NCBI GenBank assembly: GCA_016801885.1
Contig: JAFBJY010001473.1
Location: forward strand, 20,424-84,423
Length of the DNA stretch: 64,000 bases
Direction of reading: 5' to 3'
DNA from: Toxotes chatareus
Taxonomy: Eukaryota; Chordata; Actinopteri; Toxotidae
The translations under genes were made by a program, and so were the position numbers. How positions within the stretch are numbered: the stretch's first letter is position 1; every line of letters begins with the position of its first letter. Below are positions 47,202 to 56,995 of the stretch, piece after piece. The notes under the pieces were generated by a model. The model was not told the origin of the DNA. It saw only the letters and a program-made list of their open reading frames with translations, and did not search any database.

Positions 47202-49357
47202 TTAAAAATTCTTTAACTGTAGTCGTGAGCACCAGTGTTTGAATATTGCTTTTGCTGTCGGTGTTGTCCAGTGAATATTATCTGAAGTTGTATTAAACTG
47301 ATTATCTGGGATAGAATCGAGTGATGGAAGGTGGGTAGAAATGCATTGATTGATAGCTGTTAAATGTTTTCTCTGCTCCTGCGGGAGACCTGGGGAGAAA
47401 TTGATGAGTGGGATGAAAATGCCAGCATTGGGAAATACTGCCTGGGCTTTCCTATATGCCATCCGTAACTGTTTATTTGTGGTTTTGTGTGGGTCCTGGT
47501 CTTTGTTGTTAAGGCCCACAGACAACACCACCACCTTCACATGTGGGTGAGGGGGAGTTTTCTCCAGGAGCTTCCAGAGGTGGTAAGTGGTGGCTCCAGG
47601 GTAGCTGTCTATTTGTATCTGCTGATTGCTGTATGGTGGGATGCGGTTCAGGTTGGAGTCTCCGATGAACCAGATTGGCTTTGTGCCTCGGAGACTCCAG
47701 TCTGTTAGCTTGGCTCCCTGTCTAGCTTTATGGTAAGTTGGTGTGAGTATGTCTAAATTGGAACTGGAACTGTCCTGTATTCTGACTTTGTCTACTGTGG
47801 GTGTCGGGGTAACAGCACCTGGTGGTTCTGGAGGCCCCGTTTGCCAGAGGTAAGTGGGGATTTTGAAGTGGGGGGGTCAGAGATGATATTTTTGTGAAGG
47901 TCGTCAGCATTATTATGCTTATCAGACCCATATCTCATCATGTGTTTTCCCCCCACTTCTGGTTGAATAGGTGGGGTCACCACTACCTCCGGCTGGGGAT
48001 CCAGGTGCAGGCCAGGCGCTGTCGTGGGTCCTATAGGTGGAACAGGTAAGTCAGGAGTTAGTGACATGAGTAGTGGTTCCTCATCTAAAACAGCTACATT
48101 GGATAAATGAATTCTGTTTATGGAAGATGACTGGTCTGTAGGTGGTGCTATTTCTTTTTGTTTAGGCTTTGGCTTAGTGAGGGATCTCCTTTTCTGTTTT
48201 TCTTTCCAAGGTTTTCCTGAGGTCTTGGGGATGGCAAAATCCTCCCCAGAATCTGACCTATGAGGACCAGGGCCTGTTTCTCCCAAAGGGGTTTCCTCCT
48301 CCCGGGACGCTGTCAAAGAGGGAGGGGGAGGAGGGGAGAGCTGCATGGAGGGGAGGAGGAGGAGAGGGAGGTGCAGGACACGCCATGGAGGAGGAAAAGG
48401 AATCAGGTAAGGGTTCCGAGAGGTGGGGTTGCACCTGGGGTACTGGATAGATCGTCTCTGTCCCTTTAAGCCTCCTAACCTTAACTATGGGAGAGAGTGG
48501 AATTAAAAATTTCTCCCTTAAGATGGAAGGAGGCCATGAGGAGTGTTCTATTGTTTTAGGGGTAGATTGATTCTGAGGGGGAGGAATAGCTGTTAGTCCT
48601 ACCTCTTGGTTATTAATAACATGGTCAACTAATGTTGGTTTAGGACCAAGGTATAATGATTTCTGATAGGACGTTGGCCTCTCAGAGGTGGGTAGCGGTG
48701 GAAACTCCTGTGTGTCCCCAGGTTCAAACCCCTGGGACCCGTCTCCCCCATGGGCAGAGGTGCAGACGGACGAGCTGGAGAAAAGGAGGTAAGTGGCCGG
48801 TTGTCGGAGGATTGTAGCAAATTCTCCGCTTCCTGTATAGTGTGTGGATGTAGTTTGGATTTGTATCTTTTCCTTGCCCAGTTGGTTGCAACGTTAAATG
48901 CCGTCTGCGATGAAAAGGAGTGGTACTGAGTGAAAAAATGATATTTGTGTAGTGTTCTAATAAAATCTGAAGGTTTCTGTTCACCAGGTGTCTGTGTTAG
49001 CTGCAATGGCCTGTGTGACCTCCTCAGACGGAGAGGAGGGTTTGATAAAGGTGGTTAATTTTCTGACCTGCTTATACATGCCCTGAGGTGGATTCTGGGT
49101 GGTGATAGCTTTGTCTATAATCTGCTTGTGATGTATTGCTTGTAACAATTTAAAAAATTCTTAGCTGCCTGTCTGCTAGCTTCATCCAGTGCTGCCCGTG
49201 GTTGAGTGAGTGTAGTAGTAGTGGTGGTGTGTCTGTTCATCCTGTGTGTTCCCTGTCTATCTGAGTGCTCTGTGTTGGTGTCTCTGTCTTCCCTAGGGCC
49301 TCTGCTGCTCACCGGTAGGCTGAACCGGACTGCCTCGGACCTGCGGATAAAAACCAT
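47202..49357 (-). pseudogene. PLE B ORF1 with SGNH-hydrolase-like domain
   Basis: A possible start lies at 49356 (MVFIRRSEAVRF). After a slip in an A/T run near 49155 the shared N-terminal domain follows: FKLLQAIHHKQIIDKAI, TTFIKPSSPSEEV, NTDTW. The rest of that domain is scrambled by frameshifts (48724-48984). A Pro-rich linker with a Lys-rich patch (KPWKEKQKRRSLTKPKPKQK, about 48180) leads to the SGNH-like part: IWFIGDSNLNRIPPY (47640-47690), IDSYPGATTYH, then VVVLSVGLNNKDQDP, IPLINFSPGLP, and SDNIHWTTPTAKA near 47275. GDSN, GLNN and D-x-x-H fit SGNH blocks I, III and V. It ends about 115 bp before the RT frame begins. The function is unknown. Multiple breaks. Confidence 0.8.
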
Positions 49358-49765
49358 GGTTAGAGCGAGCCTACCTGTGCCTGGGCCCGATGGCTCCACA
49401 GGCCGGGTCCCTGGATTAGCAGGCCTCAGGAGTAGCTGCTGGTGGCTGTCCCTCCCCAGAGTCTGCAAGATGGAGTCTGCTGGTTTGTAGCTGGAGAGAG
49501 GTTAGTAGGCCTACAACAGTTCAGTTTGTATCTTTTGAAGATTCCAGAGGTGTTAAAATCCAGGTTGGTGAAAATTAAAAAGTCCCTGTGATGAGGTGAC
49601 TCGCTCCAACTGTTAAAATTAACTTTATTGGAATAAAACAATAAAAAAATATAAAACAATAATAAAAAGGATTTAAAAGCCACACTGCAAGGTTACTTGT
49701 GAGTGGGTACTTGAAAAATCCTTAAAATCAAATTAAAAACAGGTCCTTGGTTTAGTCCTGTTCAG

Positions 49766-49821
49766 CCCAGATGCCCTAACGTTTCGCAGTTGAATACTGC
49801 TTCTTCAGAGGGGTATCTGGG
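49766..49821 (-). ncRNA. Hammerhead-ribozyme-like motif 2 (PLE B 5' side)
   Basis: Minus strand: stem I arm CCCAGAT, interrupted, then CCCT; core CTGAAGA, one extra A; stem II GCAGT, loop ATTCA, ACTGC; core GAAA; ACGT; triplet GTT; return arm AGGG then ATCTGGG. Layout and extra A are identical to motif 1, while stem I and stem II sequences differ with pairing preserved. That covariation supports a real structure. Confidence 0.75.
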
Positions 49822-49847
49822 TGGCAACAGGGCCCAGCCATTTTTGA

Positions 49848-49887
49848 AAGCTTGAGGGAGGGAAAACAGGTTCCCTCCCCCAAGCTT
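49848..49887. repeat. Hairpin next to hammerhead motif 2
   Basis: AAGCTTGAGGGAGGGAA is mirrored by TTCCCTCCCCCAAGCTT around a 6-base loop, with one mismatch or bulge. It lies just upstream (minus sense) of motif 2. A CCAAT-type box (ACCAATCAGAT, minus strand) is at about 49897-49907. Confidence 0.7.
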
Positions 49888-50470
49888 CAGTGGCTCTATC
49901 TGATTGGTTAGGGTTAGGGGGTGTACCTGGTTCAGTTTCTTAAAGAGACAGATCAATCCAGTAAGTCATTAGAATCTTATTTTAAGGTGGGTGAAGAGGA
50001 ATAATGTGGAGGAAGAACGGGAGAGGTGAGTAAAGGAGTTTTATAGTGTTATTATTATTATAGTTGGTGGGTCTGGGTCCCCCTCTCGGTTTGTTTTTTG
50101 TATTGTGAGTTAAGTGTTTTATATGTGTATTTATATATATGTGTGTGTGAGTATACCCGTATTTGTATGAGGACCTGTCGAAAAGTGGGTGAGTATGATT
50201 TTGATGTTAGATGACAAAGTATGTTTGTTGGTGTAAGTTTCTGATTCCTCTTCCTCCCCAGGGGTGATTGGCTGGTTTGCCCTGGTTCCTCCTGGTGCTG
50301 AGGAGACATTATAGTTCAGGTGAGCCTTGCAGTTAATCAGATACAGGTCGGGTGGTGAATGCTGTCCGTGGGGCCCGACCTGGAGGGGAGATGTCAAAAG
50401 GTCGTTTTCTGGTAAAAGAGTAAATGGAGACATTAATTGTATTGTTGGTTAAGGGTTAGGGGTTAGGGGG
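49888..50470. other. PLE B 5' flank with telomere-like phrases
   Basis: No gene. GGTTAGGGTTAGGGGG lies at 49906-49921, and AGGGTTAGGGGTTAGGGGG at 50451-50469, immediately before satellite module 2. Confidence 0.55.
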
Positions 50471-50880
50471 GGTTAGCCGATTTTCAATGATTGTGTATGT
50501 GGGCGCCGGATGTTTTTCAATGGTTAGCCAATGTGCTATGCCGCATTCCCATACATTCCAATGTAAAGTTACCTTCGCGCGTGGAGTTGGAATTCCACAT
50601 TTTGGGCAAAATGATGAAATAATGAAATGGGAAAAATATGACAGATGCTCCTTAATTAGGAGATCTCAAAAATGTTATTTTTGTTCGAAATTTATCTTGT
50701 TTTGTAAACTTTTAAAGGTTCTGAAAATTTCTTGAAGAAATACCCTAAACGGCCACCAGGTGTCGCTGTCTCTCTATTTTCGAATTCCAGGAATTATACC
50801 TTTTCCAAGTTCCGTGGCGGAAATGTGACCCGGACAGTTGACCTAATGGGGGTGAAATGTTAGGAGAGCACGGAGGGTAA
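50471..50880. repeat. Composite satellite module 2: leading segment
   Basis: This matches 26600-26835: TGTGTATGTGGGCGCCGGATG near 50493 and GAATTCCAGGAATTATACC near 50782. About 170 bp not present in module 1 lie between them. Confidence 0.75.
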
Positions 50881-51345
50881 GTTCACGTTCCTAAAATTGG
50901 ACCTCCATGCGGTAAGTACCTCAGACACATGCCCAGGACAGGTGCTTGACTGAGGGTTAGGTTTAGGAGCGAACGGTGGGTAAGTTCACGTTCCTGGAAT
51001 TGGACCTTCATGCGGTAAGTACCTCAGACACATGCCCAGGACAGTTCCCTGACAGAGGGCAAAGTTTAGGAGCGAACAGCGGGTATGTTCATGTTCCTGG
51101 AATTGGACCTCCATGCGGTAAGTATCTGAAACACATGCCCAGGACAGTTGCCTGACAGAGGGCAAACGTTAGGAGTGAACGGCGGGTAATTTTCATGTTC
51201 CTGGAATTGGACCTCAATGCGGTAAGTACATCAGACACATGCCCAGGACAGTTGCCTGACAGAGGGCAAACGCTAGGAGTAAATGGCAGGTAAGTTTCAT
51301 GTTCCTGGAATTGGACCTCCATGGGGTAAGTACCAAAGACATGCC
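50881..51345. repeat. 104-bp satellite, CpG-poor array
   Basis: GCGGTAAGTACCTCAG recurs at 50909, 51012, 51115 and 51218 (period 103). It is the same satellite as at 27.0-27.5 kb, but where that array has CGGACGCACGCCCGG this one has CAGACACATGCCCAGG: most differences are CpG to TpG or CpA. Confidence 0.92.
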
Positions 51346-51394
51346 CAGGACAGTTGCCTCCAGCATGGTACCTCTGGAAGTCATCTGTATTACA

Positions 51395-51535
51395 AGTTCC
51401 ACAGGAGTTCCAGTGGCAGGATCTTTCATGGGTACTAAGTTCCACAGGAGTACCAGGGGCACAAAGTTCCACAGGAGTACCAGGGGTACGTACTTCCACA
51501 GGAGTACCAGGGGCACAAACTTCCAGGGGCCTGGG
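51395..51535. repeat. 27-bp VNTR, about 4-5 copies (module 2)
   Basis: CACAGGAGTACCAGGGGCAC units, homologous to 27715-28262 but far fewer. The phrase GTATAGACCGTGG and the following ~60 bp match 28290-28370 in module 1. Confidence 0.9.
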
Positions 51536-51614
51536 ATTAGGAGTATAGACCGTGGAGGGGTGCTTAAGTGTGGGTAACCAGGCACCAATGGAGAGGCAGG
51601 TTCTGGAGGGTCTT

Positions 51615-51900
51615 GGAAGTCAGGGACGTTTGGCAGGATGTTATGCCCAGGATGAGGCACCCATCCCAGGTAAAGTCCCCAACATGGTCCCCCTGGAATT
51701 GCAGGGTTCTTTGGCAAGATGTTATGCCCAGGATGAGGCACCCATCCCCAGGTAAAGTCCCCAGCATGGTCCCCCATGATCCTGGAGCTCCATGGAGACA
51801 CTCTGTACATAAAAGGTTCCTGCATGATCCCCCTGGAAGTCCAGGGGCCTTTGGCATAATGTTAAGCCTCGGATCAGGCACCTATCCCTGGGTAAGGGGT
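51615..51900. repeat. 82-bp-type repeats (module 2)
   Basis: About three units with GGCAGGATGTTATGCCCAGG and GGTAAAGTCCCCAGCATGG, including one block with ATCCTGGAGCTCCATGGAG. They are homologous to 28380-29940, in the same relative order after the VNTR. Confidence 0.9.
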
Positions 51901-52305
51901 TAAGGTTAGGGTACCTACCTCAGACACATGCCCAGGACAGTTGCTTTACTGAGGGGATAGAGGTTAGGAGTGAAGGGTGGGTAAGTTCAAGTTCCAGGAA
52001 ATGGACTTCCATGCGGTAAGTACCTCAGATACATGCCCAGGACAGTTGCCTGACAGAGGGCAAAGTTTAGGAGCGAATGGCGGGCAAGTTTCATGTTCCT
52101 GGAATTGGACCTCCATGCAGTAAGTACCTCAGACGGATGCCCAGGACAGTTGCCTGACAGAGGGCAAACGTTAGGAGCGAACAGCGGGTAAGTTTCACTT
52201 TCCTGGAATTCACTTTCCTGCGGTAAGTACCTCAGTACCTCAGACAGATGCCCAGGACAGTTGTTTGACTGAGGGTTAGGTTTAGGAGTGAATGGTGTTA
52301 CCCAC
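51901..52305. repeat. 104-bp satellite, further units
   Basis: About four more CpG-poor units of the 104-bp satellite follow the 82-bp repeats, ending with GAGGGTTAGGTTTAGGAG near 52270. Confidence 0.88.
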
Positions 52306-52556
52306 CATTCACTTTTGTGGAAATATGGTCATAAACCATTGGCAATGTGTTTTAGTAAGTTTTTGTCTTTTGATTGTTCTAAATAATGAACCATTAATAT
52401 TAGAACAGTCTTTTATTAGAACAAAATATAATATGAAAACACAACAGTACATCAAAGGTAGCATGATTACAAAGAAAGAACAAAGAACATGATTACTTTC
52501 ACAGAGACTCCTTATCATAATCAAACGAGCCATCGTCAGACCATGACTCCAGCGGG
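52306..52556. other. No gene seen
   Basis: AT-rich sequence between the satellite and the 3' end of the recombinase-like gene. It probably contains that gene's 3'UTR, but I see no clear polyadenylation signal. Confidence 0.4.
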
Positions 52557-55500
52557 CTACACGATACCTCGCTGTGTGTGTGAGCCATCACCCTCTGATG
52601 CCTCGCTACTGGCTGATGTGTCTGTCTTCTTTGAGGGGCCCGGGACCACCTCCATATCTCCCTCCTCATCCGAAGTCAATGTCAGTTGGCGTCTTATTTC
52701 CTCTGGATCTGCAGGCTGTCCCCCCCCCAGGTATAACCTCAGCAGTATCCTGCGCCCTCTTCCCCTCTTCCTCCTGGCCCTCCACCTCAGAGTCCCCCTG
52801 CTGGAAGTTTTCTTCCTGCTGCTGCTGCTCCTCCTGCTCCTCCTCCTGACTCTCCGCAGGGGGAGTCCTCAGGGTTAGGGTCTCCTCCTTCTCCTGGCTC
52901 TCCACTCCTGATGATTTTGAAAGAAAGTGAGTTAGGTTAGGTACATTTAGTTTAGGACTAGATAGCAAGAATATGCAATAGCTATATAGCTATCATTACA
53001 CACTCTATAAGACTGACCTTGTACTGTCACTGGCCGGTGAACAGCATCTATTAATGACCGCAGGATACTCACTGATACTCTCACTGACCGTCCCTGCTGT
53101 GGTGTTGTTTCTGGGCTGACCACGTAAAATTTACAGGCTGTTTTGGGGTCATGGCACATGCTCCTATTCACTTTCTCTGTCTCCTCAGAGGTCAGAGAGC
53201 TATCAACCTGTAGGAGAGTAGGTGAACATCATCACCACTTTCAAAGGCATATATATATATCATGGGACACACATATGCTCATGTTATTGCTATGGAATAG
53301 GCACTATTGCATTATATGCTGAACGTCTTGTAGAGTCGGGGCCCCTGGAAGACCAAAGTTTTTCCATGCTTTGGTGAAGTAGAGGCCCATTTTTCCATTT
53401 CCTTACCAGATCTGGTAAAGAAAAAGGTTTTGGGACGTTTTCTGAAGCCAGGCAGGAGTGGCCTCACATTGCCAAAGGCCTTAAGGTGTCCCATCATGGC
53501 TTTAGTGACTGTGATCATTGCCGGGCCGAACGTCTCAACTGTCTTGTGATCAGCCACCTGTGAAAGTAAGAAGTAGAAAAAAAGTTTATAAAAAAGCAAC
53601 TTACATTTAGATGACAACTTTACAACAGTGTGTTATGCCCCAGAGAGTGGCTTGGCTGAGGGGAAAATTTATGGCTTGATGGTAAGTTGATGTTCCGTAA
53701 AAGGAACTTTAGATTCCTGAAATGCTACTTTATAAGTCCTCCATGCGGTAAGTACCAAAGAGACATGCCCAGGACAGGTGCTTGACCGAGGGGATAGAGG
53801 TAAGGAGTGAAGGGTGGGTGAGTTCAAGTTCCAGGAAATGGACCAGCGTGCAGTAAGTACCAAAGAGACATGCCCAGGACAGCTGCTTGACCGAGGGGAT
53901 AGAGGTTAGGAGTGAAGGGTGGGTGAGTTCAAGTTCCTGGAATTGGACCTCCATGCGGTAAGTACCTTAGACACATGCCCAGAACAGCTGCTTGACTGAG
54001 GGATAGAGGTAAGGAGTGAAGGGTGGGTGAGTTCAAGTTCCAGGAAATGGACCAGCGTGCATGTGGCACCAAAGAGACATGCCCAGGACAGCTGCTTGAT
54101 TGAGGGATAGAGGTAAGGAGTGAAGGGTGGGTGAGTTCAAGTTCCAGGAAATGGACCAGCGTGCGGTAAGTACCAAAGAGACATGCCCAGGACAGCTGCT
54201 TGACTGAGGGGATAGAGGTTAGGAGTGAAGGGTGGGTGAGTTCAATTTCCGAAAAAGGCACTATATGTTCCAAGTATTCTCGTCATAAAACTTACATCAT
54301 TAATAAGTAAACAACTCACCCTGATTGCGAAGCTCTTTTGGTATACCTGGGCTTTGGACACATCGTCTGTGGTCATGCCCAGGAAGACGCTCTTTCTGTG
54401 GCCCATGGTGGCAGCCATAACCCCCACCAACAGACCAAAAGCTTGGGCCAGGTAGCGCATGTTGCTCGGGTCTGTCCTGAGGTCACGGATGGCAAGCTCA
54501 AGGCCGTTTTCTGCCAGCTTTATGAATGACAGAATGTCCTTGCTTGCCATCAGTTTAGCTGTAGAAAAACCAGGATAAGTTACAGTCACATCAGAGTTAT
54601 AGAGAATAAACCATTTTAACTTCTTTGCATTGAAACAAACCTTTCTTTATTTTTTTATATTCCAATCTCTGCAGGACGATTTGTGCCCCTAACCCCTTTT
54701 TCCACGCAGCCAACTTGTCCAAAATGTACGTGATGGTTTTAATTGTCACCCGTACTTTGGGTACATTAGCCAGCCTCACGAACTTCAGGAACACCTCAGT
54801 GTCTATAAGGACATGTTTCTGGCTCGTGGGCTTCAGTGTGGAACTGAGTTGATTGAGGTACCTGATGACCAAATGATGGAATTGATGAGCATTGTAAACA
54901 TGGTGATGATTGTTATGACTTTGATTTGGAGAAGACAAAGCAGAGCTACATACCCATTCAGTTTTACTATGTCGTTTAAAAACAACAGGGTCATATTTAT
55001 GTCAGTGTCCCTTCCTGACATATAGAGGAGGAACTTTCTGACATAAGCTTTCCTTTGTTTAATGTTCCTCAATGCTTTTGGTGATGCTTTGGGCCCTAAG
55101 AGGGTTGCTTCAAATAAGTCCAACAGGTGGTCTAAAAGAAAATGGTACTGTCTTAATACAAGAGTGGGATGTTCATAGTCTCCTTGTAAACAGCAGTAAT
55201 ACTCACCCAAGTTGGGCGTGAGGCTCCCACGTCTAGTGGCCGGAGCAGCCACGGCACCCTCCCTGCGGGTGTGTGGAGCAGAGGACGGAGCAGCGGATGT
55301 ACTTGCCACAGGCTGTGGCATGGTTGAGGTAGGGCTAGAGCAGGGACTGCTGGCTGTGGAGGCAGAAGGTGTGGCAGGTTGTAGAGCACAGAGTTGCTGT
55401 GTGACAGTCTGAAGGTGGTCCACCTCCTCCAACAGCTTTTTCAGTCTATCTTTGATGGACTGCAACCCATTCACCACGTGGGGTCAGGGTTGCTCCAGTC

Positions 55501-56031
55501 TGTGCAGGCAGTTGTGGTGGAGGTGGAGATTGGGGTGCAGGGGTTGTTGCCCCCGGAGTCCTCAGGGGTTGTGTGGGTGGAGCTGGGGGTGGTGGTGTTT
55601 GTGGTGGTGTTTGTGGTGGTGGTGGTGGTGGTGGTGTTTGCGGCGGTGGTGGTCCCGGAGCCTTTCTTTTATGGCAGCTTTCTTGGCCTTCAGCATGAGA
55701 GTGGTCATGTGCTTTCCCTGTGGGAAGAGAATGAAATGATTGAACGAAAAAGGAAACAAAAATATGGTTTATGTTTTCCGTGAATTTGTCGTGTAAAGTG
55801 TATCATACCGGGTTCTCCCATGCTTGCTGGAGATGAGGTGCTTGTCCAGCCTGGCGTAGTCCTTGTTTGACCCGCACTCTTTTATGGGGCACCTCAGTTT
55901 CCCAGCATACTGCAGATTTTTTTACTTATGATGAGACGCCTCTTTTGGACGCTTTTTAAATCATGCTTGTCCTGCAAATGGCGGGACAGGGAGGCATAAC
56001 ATCCGCCGCACTTGGGGCACTTGGTTTTTGC
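52557..56031 (-). pseudogene. Eight-exon tyrosine-recombinase-like gene, broken
   Basis: Exons by splice consensus: 56031-55809 (two zinc-finger-like units, CPKCGGCYASLSRHLQDKH and CPIKECG...KDYARLDKHL), 55717-55207 (LEEVDHLQTVTQQLCALQP coiled coil, Ser/Pro-rich), 55132-54954, 54861-54641 (core-binding-type helices), 54558-54320 (GHRKSVFLGMTTDDV, first catalytic Arg), 53557 to about 53312 (VADHKTVETFGPAM, catalytic Lys; FTKAWKNFGLPGAPTLQDVQ), 53207-53073 (MCHDPKTACKFYVV, His and Tyr), 52907-52557 (acidic tail). This order matches a multicopy fish family with a YR catalytic domain. Breaks: an A-run shift in exon 1, an A-run shift near 53395, a G-run shift near 52720, and the second catalytic Arg appears as Gln in LQDVQHIM. 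Catalysis is therefore unlikely. Confidence 0.68.
53735..54255. repeat. 104-bp satellite in an intron of the recombinase-like gene
   Basis: About five units (GCGGTAAGTACCAAAGAGAC and variants, period about 105 bp) lie between exons 5 and 6. The period and phrases (AGGACAG, GGTGGGTGAGTTCAAGTTCC) identify the same family as the arrays at 27 and 51 kb. Confidence 0.9.
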
Positions 56032-56094
56032 CTAGGGTACAGGAAGGCGTGGCAATGTAAAATGTTTGAAATTTTTATCAATGTCCACAAATGT

Positions 56095-56335
56095 TGATGA
56101 GCAACATTGATTTTCAGGTAAGTCTACATCCAGGAAGAGCACGTCTACATCCAGGATAATGACCTTATACATCTACAGGAAAGAACACGTCAGGTAAGTC
56201 GACATCCGGGAAGAGCACATCTACATCCAGGAAAATGACCTTATACATCTACTTGAAAGAATATGTCAGAAATATTTATCTACAACAAGAGCACATCTAC
56301 ATCCTTGATAGTGACCTTAAAAAAAAAATCTACAT
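56095..56335. repeat. ~75-bp minisatellite, upstream of the recombinase-like gene
   Basis: About three units containing AGGTAAGTCTACATCCAGG and ATGACCTTATACATCTAC. Homologous repeats lie at 59660-59880 in the duplicated copy. Confidence 0.85.
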
Positions 56336-56995
56336 GAAATAATTGGGTTCTTACCTTCATCTTCGCCAGGTTCTAAATGCAGGTAAAATCACTGTCGTGT
56401 TTTATATGGGGCTCAGGTTGGACACACCCACTTGGAACCAGGTGACACCAAGTTATTTTTCCGTAAAATTACCAACCAATTCCAGGAATTCGACCTGATA
56501 ACATGAAAGCTTTCGAAACGGATGTACATTGGTTAAGTGACACAGACACATGCCCGGAGAGTTTACGTGACGGAGGGGGGTGTTTTAGAGAGAACAGTGG
56601 GTAAGTTCAAGTTCGGAAGTACCACCGGGCTGTATTGTGGAATTCCAACTTTTCGACTCGTGGTCTCGCCCAAAGGAATTTTTGGTGTGAAAATGATTAC
56701 ACGGTCTCTTGCTGCCATCTAGTGGACAAAACAAAGAAGTGCAAAAGTCCAGTTTTTTAAAAAAGGTTTTATTAGTTGAAAAAGCCAAATATAACCACAT
56801 CAAACGCTTTGATAATTACGCAGGAAGTGTGAAATATTTATTTTTGCCGTTTTCAGACATCTAAACTGTATAATGTAGAAGTTATAAGGGTGTTAATAAA
56901 ATTCCATATAAGCGACGCCCCGGCGCCAAGAATTCTACGGATTTTTACTAACCCCGAGCTAACGGATCATAATTAGGGTTGGGCTTTCAGTTATG
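56336..56995. repeat. Duplicated 5' flank, copy 1
   Basis: This matches 59890-60520: GGTTGGACACACCCACTTGG, then TTGCTGCCATCTAGTGGA, then ATAAGCGACGC. It ends with CCGAGCTAACGGATCATAA and one TTAGGG, the same boundary that precedes the telomeric tract at 29976. Confidence 0.85.

Larger units (their letters stand above)
43859..49821 (-). mobile_element. Penelope-like retroelement, copy B
   Basis: The minus-strand order is hammerhead-like motif 2 (49766-49821), ORF1 with SGNH-like domain (47202-49357), RT plus GIY-YIG (44786-47085), about 0.8 kb of AT-rich 3' sequence, TATA box, and hammerhead-like motif 1. The two hammerhead motifs share layout but not stem sequences, so I cannot prove that they are the two terminal repeats of one insertion. 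Coding parts are better preserved than in copies A and C but still contain several frameshifts. Confidence 0.85.

Noticed and set aside
55562..55759. A histidine-rich protein (runs of His)
   Set aside because: This is simple-sequence GGT/CCA expansion within exon 2 of the recombinase-like gene. Its relative at 59160 reads differently.
56495..56530. A plus-strand hammerhead candidate (CCTGATAACATG...CGAAAC)
   Set aside because: The core reads CTGATAA instead of CTGANGA, stem I is not formed, and the duplicate at 60040 lacks the GAAA core.
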